Origin: Anaerolineae bacterium
Lineage (GTDB): Bacteria; Chloroflexota; Anaerolineae; JAADDB01
Length of the DNA stretch: 40,187 nucleotides
NCBI GenBank assembly: GCA_015486845.1
Contig: WFQU01000060.1
Coordinates: 1-40,187, forward strand
Direction: 5' to 3'
Below are positions 33,855-40,187 of the stretch, one piece after another. The notes under the pieces are model-generated. The model worked only from the letters and a program-made list of their open reading frames with translations, ran no database searches and was not told the origin of the DNA. Made by a program: the position numbers and the translations under genes. How positions within the stretch are numbered: position 1 is the stretch's first letter; every line of letters starts with the position of its first letter.

Positions 33855-36800
33855 TTATGTCTCCAGGCGTTCGGCCATCTCACGTTTGTCGATCTCTAAC
33901 ACAAAGGCGTGATTGTTCTGGCGGACGACGGTACGGACGCTATCAACGTAAGGCAACAGGCCGCCGGCCTTGTCGGGTGGCGTGGCGAGGACCACCTGCA
34001 AACCGGTGTCCACCATGAATTTCAGGGCGCTGGCGGTGCGGGCGGTATCCATTTTGCCAAATGCCTCGTCAAAGAGGGCCAGCCTGATGGTGTCGGAGGG
34101 ACGGGGCTGATTCAGACGGTAGGCCTGGGCGAAGCTGGCAGCCATGGCCACGTAAAAAGGCGTGGTGGTTTCGCCCCCCGATTTCTTGGTGCTGATCTGG
34201 CTGTGGAGGGCCCGGTCGCCGTTGGGATAATGGATGCGGATATCGTAAGCTAAATAGTTACGGTAATCTTGCAAACGGCGCAACTCAGGTGACAGTTCGT
34301 CGTCCGGGCCAATCGTGAGGCGCTCGAAAAGTAGGTCCCAGCCTTCCTGGTGCTGGCGGCGAAAATCGCTGTCGAAAAGGGAAGCACCCAACACGGCCCG
34401 GCTATCCATGATCATGTCGTAAACATGGCGCAAGTCGGGGGCCGGCTTAGTGATGAACTCGTAGCGTTCGCCGCCGAAACGCAGGCGGGCCAGGGTCGCG
34501 TTGAGGTAACCAAGCTGAGCCCGAGCATCCTCGATCTGCTCGCGCAGGCGATGGATGAAGTTCTCCACCAACTCCTGCTCGGCCAGAGCCCGTTGATGGG
34601 CGACGCGTTCCTCATACTCCGGCAATTCCGACTCGACGTACTTCCGGCGTTCGATCATGTAACGATTGGCCTCTTCGTCGTCATCGTAGCCAAAATCGTG
34701 GTGTAAACTATACGCCTGTTTGGCCTCACGCAGCCTGTCACGCGCTCGCGCCTCGGCCGTCGTGTAGTCACCCTCGTAGCGCGTCGCGTTCTCTAACACG
34801 GTTTCCAAAGCCTGGCGCTCACGTCGCCGTTGATATTCCTTCGTGACGTCCTCCAGCATCTCGCCAGCATCTTCGAACAGCAAATACTGGTGGGAAAGCT
34901 CGGTAGCGACCGTGGCCTGCTGCTCCAGGTCAGGGATCACCTCGGTATCCAGCACCTCCATCCGGGTTTGCAGACTACCGATGTCCCGCTCGGCCTCGGC
35001 TAATCGCGCCTGGCGCTCGTCGACGGCAGTGCGACAACGCGCTACTTCGGCCTGGAGCGCCGCGATGGTATGCGTATCCAGGTCTGCCAATTCCCGGCGC
35101 AATGCGGCCAGGGACGCCGTTAGTTCGGGCAGACGTATCAGGGCCAGCCAATCACGTTCGAGTTCGATCAGGCCACGCACCCGGCCTCGGGTCAAATCCA
35201 GACGTTGTTCCAGCTCGCCCAGTTGTGCCGCCAGGCCCGCCAACTCCTCACCGACAGCAGACAAACGCTCCTCGCGCTCTTCGATCTGCCGGGGAAGTGC
35301 GCGCTCACCGATGAACCAACGGCGATAGCGACGCGGGTCCAGATGACTGCTGCTGTAGTTGCGGCGCACAAAGCATTCACGTGTAACAGCCCGGCGGTGT
35401 TCACGTAACGCTTCCAGGGTATCGCACTCGACGTAGCCCCCCAGCAACAAATCAACGTAGGCCCGAGCAGCCGCGTGGTCAGTCTGCACCTCGCCGGCCA
35501 AACGCCCGGCACCGCTCCGGCGGATCCTGCCCTCTCCCACGGCGCGCAAGATGCGGGCGCTATCCGGCAGGCCGACGCCGTGCAGATTATCTTTGAAACG
35601 ACGGTCCCGGTAAATGCGCATCGCGGCGTTATAGTGGGTCGGCGGCACCAGCAGGTGAAAGCGAGCCGCGCCCAGCACCCCCTCTACGGCGTCCTGCCAG
35701 GCGTCGTCGGGAATTTGCAGCGTCTGGCAGAGGTAAACAACATCCTCTGGCTCAAGACCCAGCTCGGTCTGCAACAGGCGTCGGAGACGCGCTGCCGCCG
35801 GCGCTTCAGCCTCATAGCTGGCGTCGCGGTTGCCGGTGCGTAACTGAGCGATCTCCTGCTGCAGGCGGTCACCCTCCTCACGCAGGGCCCGCACCCGATC
35901 GGCCAGTAAAGCGCGCTGATCAGCATAAACATGCCCCAACGCTTCGAGCACAGGCTGTAAGTCGGCAATCGCCGCCAGCACCGCGGCCCGTTCACCAACC
36001 ATTTTCTCTTCCTCAGCGGGCAGGTCGCTAAACGCCGCTACTTCGGGCGGGACAGGTTGGCCGTCAGAGGTGAGCAGGTCGCGCAGGGTCTGCATAGCAG
36101 CCACTTCGGCGGCCAGCGCCGCGGTGAGGTCAGCTTGGCGACGGCGCATGGTCTCCAACTCGGCACTTTGGGCGGCGATGGTCATGCGCAATTCCTGTTG
36201 GCGGGTCGCGGTGGTATCGGTTTGCAGGGCAATCTGGGCCTGGAGCAATGCTTCCTGAGCGATCTTGAAACTTTCCTGCAAGCCATCCCGGAGCAGTTCA
36301 GCGCGTTGTAAAGCCAGATCGACCTCATCCCGCTCCAGCCGGCGATGTTTGAGCTCACCTAACACGGTATCGGCCTCGGCTTGCCGACGGACATAGCCGT
36401 TGGTGATGCGGCGCCTGCGATTGGCCAGGCGCTCCTGGTCGTGTTCTTCGATGCGATCGAGTTCAGCGATGCGTTCGCGGATGTCGGTCACCAACTGCTC
36501 GAAGTGACGTAGCGTCTCCAACTGTTCTTGCAGCGTTTTGACATCCACCAGGTTTTCGTCTAACAGATAGTCACGGACGAAATCGCGGATATTAGTCAGC
36601 GGGCTGAAGGCCACACCCTTGACGATCTTGGCCGGGAAGCTGTCTTTGAGCTGGCCCAAACGGTTGAGCAGGTGCAGGCGATAGTCTTGCAGGCGGGTGA
36701 AAACCTGCGCCCGCGCGCCCACAGGTAGGGCAAAATGCTCCAGGTGGCGACGAAAAGCCCGCGTGTCGAACAGTTGGCCGGGGGTCTTGAAAAACCAGGC

Positions 36801-37199
36801 GTCGTTCAGCTCAGCGTTGTGAACGATGAAATAGGTCACGTCGGGGGCGTGATTGTCCTGATAGGCATCGATGACCGCACCATGCACGAAATAACTGCCG
36901 TCGGGGTTGGCGAATTCGAGCGCCACCAGGCCGGTAGTGTCGCCGCGCAAGTAGCGCCGGCCCTCGATGCCCAGCTCACCCCGCACGTAAGAGCTCAGCG
37001 TGCGCCGGCTGCCGGACATGGCAGCCAGGTTGAACCTGACGTCGCGCTGGCCGCCCACCAGCGCGAACTGGATGGCGTCGAGGATAGTGGATTTCCCCGC
37101 GCCATTAACGCCGATGAAATAGGTGGTGCCCTGGCAGTGGATGGTGCTGTTTTCGAAGAGGTGCCAGTTGACCAGCCGGATGCGGGTAAGTTGTTTCAT
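33855..37199 (-). CDS. jetC: Wadjet defence protein JetC (SMC/MukB-like ATPase)
   Basis: Motor subunit of 1114 residues. The N-terminal head has Walker A GVNGAGKST (30-38). Long coiled coils follow (roughly 230-430 and 640-870), rich in Glu, Arg, Leu and Gln, with a globular hinge between. I see no CXXC zinc hook, so the hinge is SMC/MukB-like and not Rad50-like. The C-terminal head has the ABC signature SGGE (1007-1010), preceded by TKK, and Walker B LALFDEAF (D1044, E1045). JetC dimers extrude DNA loops with JetA and JetB. The ATG overlaps the jetB stop by four bases. The domain order and length fit the family. Confidence 0.93.
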   Translation of the reverse strand: MKQLTRIRLVNWHLFENSTIHCQGTTYFIGVNGAGKSTILDAIQFALVGGQRDVRFNLAAMSGSRRTLSSYVRGELGIEGRRYLRGDTTGLVALEFANPDGSYFVHGAVIDAYQDNHAPDVTYFIVHNAELNDAWFFKTPGQLFDTRAFRRHLEHFALPVGARAQVFTRLQDYRLHLLNRLGQLKDSFPAKIVKGVAFSPLTNIRDFVRDYLLDENLVDVKTLQEQLETLRHFEQLVTDIRERIAELDRIEEHDQERLANRRRRITNGYVRRQAEADTVLGELKHRRLERDEVDLALQRAELLRDGLQESFKIAQEALLQAQIALQTDTTATRQQELRMTIAAQSAELETMRRRQADLTAALAAEVAAMQTLRDLLTSDGQPVPPEVAAFSDLPAEEEKMVGERAAVLAAIADLQPVLEALGHVYADQRALLADRVRALREEGDRLQQEIAQLRTGNRDASYEAEAPAAARLRRLLQTELGLEPEDVVYLCQTLQIPDDAWQDAVEGVLGAARFHLLVPPTHYNAAMRIYRDRRFKDNLHGVGLPDSARILRAVGEGRIRRSGAGRLAGEVQTDHAAARAYVDLLLGGYVECDTLEALREHRRAVTRECFVRRNYSSSHLDPRRYRRWFIGERALPRQIEEREERLSAVGEELAGLAAQLGELEQRLDLTRGRVRGLIELERDWLALIRLPELTASLAALRRELADLDTHTIAALQAEVARCRTAVDERQARLAEAERDIGSLQTRMEVLDTEVIPDLEQQATVATELSHQYLLFEDAGEMLEDVTKEYQRRRERQALETVLENATRYEGDYTTAEARARDRLREAKQAYSLHHDFGYDDDEEANRYMIERRKYVESELPEYEERVAHQRALAEQELVENFIHRLREQIEDARAQLGYLNATLARLRFGGERYEFITKPAPDLRHVYDMIMDSRAVLGASLFDSDFRRQHQEGWDLLFERLTIGPDDELSPELRRLQDYRNYLAYDIRIHYPNGDRALHSQISTKKSGGETTTPFYVAMAASFAQAYRLNQPRPSDTIRLALFDEAFGKMDTARTASALKFMVDTGLQVVLATPPDKAGGLLPYVDSVRTVVRQNNHAFVLEIDKREMAERLET

Positions 37200-37813
37200 G
37201 CCTCATCCGCCTCCTGCACCCGATACCGCCTGACCCAGGCCTCCATCTCGTCCGCCGTTTGCACGGGCAGGATCATCTTGATCGAGCCGCGCAGGCGCAA
37301 ACGGGCTTCGCTGTCCCGCACGTCGATGCTGCGCCCTTCCAACGTTTCGATCAGCCCCAGCCGGCGCAGATGGCGCAAAATCCGCTCATATTGACCGATA
37401 CCCAGAGCGCGCTCCTTGCCGGTAATGGTGCGGTATTCCTCACGCACCTCGCCAATAGTGACCACCGGATCGGCGGCCAGGCTCAATTGCTCGACCTGCT
37501 CCTCGTAAAGTTTGCGCAGGACGACGATCATCAAGGTTTCGTCGAGCTTGTAACGCGTCCGGCAGTAGCTGAAATTAGACACGATTTGGAAGACACGATG
37601 GTAATCATCATGCAGCAAAGTGAAGCCGGCCAGGGCCAACAACGTCTCGAACACGGGCCGGTGCCGGTAGACCGTGTAGTAATCGTCCTTGTCGGTCTCT
37701 ACATCCTGGTAGAGAAAAGGCCGGCCCAGCAGCCGGTTGATGATGCGCGGCACGTCCCGGCGCACTCGCTCGGGCAGGCCGGTGGATTCCAAAACGGTAG
37801 CGGTGTTGAACAT
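37196..37813 (-). CDS. jetB: Wadjet defence protein JetB (MukE-like winged-helix subunit)
   Basis: Small KITE-type partner of the JetC/JetA complex, 205 residues, resembling the DUF4194/MukE-like group. Recognisable parts are IINRLLGRPFLYQDVETDKDDYY near the N-terminus, a helix-rich centre (LDETLMIVVLRKLYEEQ) and a winged-helix region with LRHLRRLGLIETLEG. Its ribosome site, GGCAGG, lies in the last codons of jetA, six bases away. Its stop overlaps jetC by four bases. Assignment rests mainly on its position between clear jetA-like and jetC genes and on its size. Confidence 0.85.
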   Translation of the reverse strand: MFNTATVLESTGLPERVRRDVPRIINRLLGRPFLYQDVETDKDDYYTVYRHRPVFETLLALAGFTLLHDDYHRVFQIVSNFSYCRTRYKLDETLMIVVLRKLYEEQVEQLSLAADPVVTIGEVREEYRTITGKERALGIGQYERILRHLRRLGLIETLEGRSIDVRDSEARLRLRGSIKMILPVQTADEMEAWVRRYRVQEADEA

Positions 37814-37819
37814 GGTCTG

Positions 37820-39268
37820 TTACCTGCCTCGCTCGAAGGTAAAGGGTTTTTTCACCAGGCGGAACGGCTGCACCAGATATGGACCGATCTCCAGCGGGTC
37901 ACCGTCCGCCGGCTCGACGCCGTAATCGACCTCGGGGTGATGCCCATAAGCCAGGGTGAAGATCGCCCATTGCATGTCGGCAAAGAACTCCGGCGGCAGC
38001 TCACTGGCACGCAGGCTATGGTTGCCGTTGAGGAACCGGTGCACGAACTGCTGAACCTTGCGCGGTGTGATGATGGCGCTGATCTCCTGCAGGGTTGCCA
38101 GACGCAAGCTATCAGCATCACCCGGATCGAGCACGGGCTTGACGATAGTGGCCGGCGTGAAAGGCGCCCGCCTGGTCGGCATACTGTAAAAACTATTGAT
38201 GTCAGGCGCGTCCACCGGATCATACTTCAACGCCGGCGCATCCTTTGGCAAGAATTCCAGGCCGGCACCTTGTAAGCGTGCTAACTTACCGGCTAACGCC
38301 GCCAGCCGGTCCTTGAAGTTGCCATTGGCACTGCCCAATTGGTAGCGGACCTGACGCAGCGAGGTGCGCAAATACTGAGCGTGACGGCGGTCAATTTCGT
38401 CCAGCAAAGGGTCCAGGCTCTCCAATTGTTCGATGATGAAATGCAGATAGTGGCTGATCTCGCTGGCCGCCTGGGCCGGCGAAAAGCGACGTTGCGTGGC
38501 CAGATCGGCCGCCGCGTGATCAAGCCACGCGTCATCCAATTGCCAGGTTTGCAGGCGGGTGATGATAGCTCTCCTGTAACGCGAAACGTGGTCACTGGTC
38601 TTGAGCGCGTGGTAAGCGGCACCCAAAGCCGGTGCGTAGTCGTCGAACTGCATGCGCATCAGCTCGGGGACGGGGCGATCTTTGGTTACACGCTCGGTGT
38701 AGCGGCGGATGTTCTGATTCAACTCGTTGAGACCACGCACCATCTGCCGCACGTTCTCGTAGGCTTGCGTGACCGCCAGAGCGGGCGAGAACTCCTCGTT
38801 CTCGCTGGTGAGCAGTTGGTGGGCCGCGTAAAGCTGACCGGTGTACTCACGCGGCTTCTGTTGCTGGATGTTACGGAAAGCCTCTAACAGGGTGAAAGCA
38901 TAATCGGGCAGGATGATATACTCGGTGTAATCAGCGTGCTGCTCGCGCTCGAGCCAGCCGGCCTCGGCCAACCGACGCAGCATCCAACTGGCGTATTCCG
39001 GCACCGACCTCTCGCCAATCACACTGGCTTCCCCGTCCGCGACAGCACCAGCAGCGATCTCGGCAACCGCTTCGGCATTGCTCAAATAGTCCACAATTTC
39101 AGCCAGCACCACTTCCCGCGTCAGACCAAAGCGGTTGAACTCAGCCAGATCGTAAATGCGCAGCAGAACCGCCATGTAATGACGTTGTAAATTGGCGTAG
39201 CCGCTACTCCCCAAGATGTTGAAAAGCTGAGGCGGCAAACTGTCAAACGGATTCGGGGATCTATTCAT
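37820..39268 (-). CDS. jetA: Wadjet defence protein JetA (kleisin-like subunit)
   Basis: Kleisin-type subunit of 482 residues that links the JetC heads. The N-terminus (FDSLPPQLFNILGSSGYANLQ) and the following winged-helix-like region match JetA-type proteins. The middle (about 150-330) is helical and probably coiled. The C-terminal domain (about 390-482) is rich in aromatic residues and ends in LVQPFRLVKKPF. Its ATG overlaps the stop of the upstream XRE gene by four bases, so the regulator and the defence genes are translationally coupled. I do not assign the Wadjet subtype with certainty. Confidence 0.87.
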   Translation of the reverse strand: MNRSPNPFDSLPPQLFNILGSSGYANLQRHYMAVLLRIYDLAEFNRFGLTREVVLAEIVDYLSNAEAVAEIAAGAVADGEASVIGERSVPEYASWMLRRLAEAGWLEREQHADYTEYIILPDYAFTLLEAFRNIQQQKPREYTGQLYAAHQLLTSENEEFSPALAVTQAYENVRQMVRGLNELNQNIRRYTERVTKDRPVPELMRMQFDDYAPALGAAYHALKTSDHVSRYRRAIITRLQTWQLDDAWLDHAAADLATQRRFSPAQAASEISHYLHFIIEQLESLDPLLDEIDRRHAQYLRTSLRQVRYQLGSANGNFKDRLAALAGKLARLQGAGLEFLPKDAPALKYDPVDAPDINSFYSMPTRRAPFTPATIVKPVLDPGDADSLRLATLQEISAIITPRKVQQFVHRFLNGNHSLRASELPPEFFADMQWAIFTLAYGHHPEVDYGVEPADGDPLEIGPYLVQPFRLVKKPFTFERGR

Positions 39269-39555
39269 ACAGAATCCCTTGAGTAATCGGCGGGGCGGAT
39301 AGGCACGGGATCCATTACCCCCCCTACCCCATCACGCCAAACCAAAATATCACCCGGCACACATTGCAACACGCCACACAATCTGGCTAACGCCCCCAAA
39401 TCCACGTAACGCGCCGTGCCGGCATCAAGCCGATAAACCAGGTCCTTAGGAACATCCGCCCTGGCAGCTAAGCCACGCAGGGAAAGCCGTTGGCCCGTAG
39501 CCGCCTGGAGTTGTCCTAACAAAATGGTCAGTCGATTGGCAGTGCTAATTTCCAT
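39265..39555 (-). CDS. XRE/Cro-type helix-turn-helix regulator at the head of the Wadjet operon
   Basis: A DNA-binding protein of 96 residues. The HTH core runs from about 22 to 75 (LRGLAARADVPKDLVYRLDAG, then LGALARLCGVLQCVPGDILVW), close to the small YozG/Xre-type regulators. AGAGGA lies nine bases before the ATG. The gene overlaps jetA by four bases and is preceded by its own promoter with several CAGATGT/ACATCTG motifs, which are candidate operators. It probably represses the defence operon until a trigger appears. The tail after residue 75 (MDPVPIRPADYSRDSV) shows no known domain. Confidence 0.85.
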   Translation of the reverse strand: MEISTANRLTILLGQLQAATGQRLSLRGLAARADVPKDLVYRLDAGTARYVDLGALARLCGVLQCVPGDILVWRDGVGGVMDPVPIRPADYSRDSV

Positions 39556-39627
39556 CAGATGTTATCCTCTACCTTTTCGCACATCTGTTCCAATTAGTCC
39601 GACTGTACCACGCTTTAGTCCAGATGT
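39556..39627. promoter_or_regulatory. Candidate XRE operator motifs
   Basis: CAGATGT occurs at 39556-39562 (touching the start codon) and at 39621-39627 (overlapping the -35). Its reverse complement ACATCTG lies at 39581-39587. The last two are inverted arms whose centres are 40 bp apart, about four helical turns, flanking the -10 and the start site. This suits looping or cooperative binding by the XRE protein. It is an inference from repeats only. Confidence 0.5.
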
Positions 39628-39630
39628 CAA
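39602..39630 (-). promoter_or_regulatory. Promoter of the XRE-jetABCD operon
   Basis: On the minus strand a consensus TTGACA (39630-39625), a 17-bp spacer and TACAGT (39607-39602) lead to a predicted start near 39595, about 40 bases before the XRE start codon. Confidence 0.75.
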
Positions 39631-39823
39631 GACGGATGTGCGCTTCAGTAGACAGGAACCCTTCCGTAATTCCATCATCCGGGTCAATCCAGAACCATAA
39701 CGGCACATTGGTAGGTTTTCCACATGAACAACACGCCGGGCACAGACGGCCGGCGGATACAGCGGTGGCGTTGATACCAACGCTACCGCCGGTACAGCGG
39801 CTGAGAACCTCTCTATGTCGAAT

Positions 39824-40140
39824 AGAAGTTCAACTTCTGCGAGAAGTTGAACTTCTTAAAGGGAGCCTGATTTTTCGGATGCTCCGCGCCTTGGCGCCGC
39901 CGCGTCAACTGATTTTGAGGGGAGCAACACACCCCCAGAATTGGGGGCCGGGGGGCACTTTCGGGGCAGACTTGAGAAGAAATGCAACGGAGATAGGCAT
40001 GTCGTTAGTTGATGATGGCAGATGGCTCCCGGCGACTAAAAGTCACGGCAACGTCTACAAAATCGTCCTACGGCGATTAGCCTGCAACCTGCGCAGGCAG
40101 GTTTCGCAGTTGTAGCAGCAATTTCTAATCGCCGGACAAG
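39824..40140 (+). repeat. Palindromic repeat mosaic, copy 5
   Basis: It begins with the AGAAGTTCAACTTCT palindrome (39824-39838 and 39842-39856), followed by the same TAAAGGGAGCCTGATTTTT stretch as copy Y, a C-tract module (near 39920-39955) and the core (40031-40140). It continues toward the window edge with the GTTGATCGGCGCTCTATTTTT module. The spacer 39631-39823 has no gene. The right end of the unit lies outside the window. Confidence 0.85.
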
Positions 40141-40187
40141 GCACATCAACGTTGATCGGCGCTCTATTTTTCGGAGGAGAGGGTGGC

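Noticed and set aside
33541-39190. Many plus-strand frames opposite the jet genes
   Set aside because: They are antisense shadows created by the GC-rich coding strand.

Overview
The window is about 40 kb of chromosomal DNA that looks like Chloroflexota (Anaerolineae/Caldilineae-like). This is an inference from several traits: secreted proteins ending in a YLPFI-type tail, the FF-x-ETGH module inside a glycoside-hydrolase/amidase fusion, FHA-winged-helix regulators, and long gene-poor spacers filled with palindromic repeats. The gene set (superoxide reductase, thiol peroxiredoxin, bacterioferritin, ferredoxin-containing MinD ATPases) suits an anaerobe or microaerophile. No rRNA, transposase, integrase or CRISPR array was seen. 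One tRNA (Cys) is present.

Layout. 1-446: palindromic repeat mosaic. 447-5490 (minus): two peptidoglycan-amidase-like proteins, then a small unknown protein coupled to an FHA/winged-helix regulator. 5633-8046 (minus): TerC metal exporter and TlyA rRNA methyltransferase with their own promoter, followed by a decayed AI-2E-type transporter. 8113-11334 (plus): a strong promoter, a leader made almost wholly of repeat sequence, then PadR regulator, NifX-like protein, two MinD/ferredoxin ATPases and a DUF59 protein. 11572-11686: promoter and tRNA-Cys. 11795-15754: a secreted subtilisin with cohesin-like and dockerin-like modules and a second secreted protein. 15890-17723 (minus): bacterioferritin, superoxide reductase and peroxiredoxin behind one promoter carrying a perfect palindrome. 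18059-19186: site-2 protease with CBS domains. 19984-24438 (minus): TetR repressor and a very large MMPL/RND transporter, with a TetR-type operator. 24825-26237 (minus): a trans-sulfuration PLP enzyme under a complete SAM-I riboswitch with terminator. 27064-31036 (plus): rpiB, two glycosyltransferases and a MurJ-type flippase. 31738-32268: an AT-rich orphan gene. 32578-39630 (minus): a complete Wadjet (JetABCD) plasmid-defence operon headed by an overlapping XRE repressor gene with its own promoter and candidate operators. 39631-40187: more repeat mosaic.

Themes. The clearest complete system is the Wadjet operon. JetA/JetB/JetC form an SMC-like loop-extruding ATPase and JetD is the Toprim nuclease that cuts small circular DNA. 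The unusual point is a translationally coupled XRE regulator. The second theme is a family of modular, palindrome-rich intergenic repeats found at five or more loci in both orientations. In two places they supply the 5' leader of a real operon (padR-minD and rpiB). They are the least explained feature of the window. Regulatory sites could be read directly for several operons: six sigma-70-like promoters, one SAM-I riboswitch, a TetR operator, and a palindrome over the -35 of the oxidative-stress operon.
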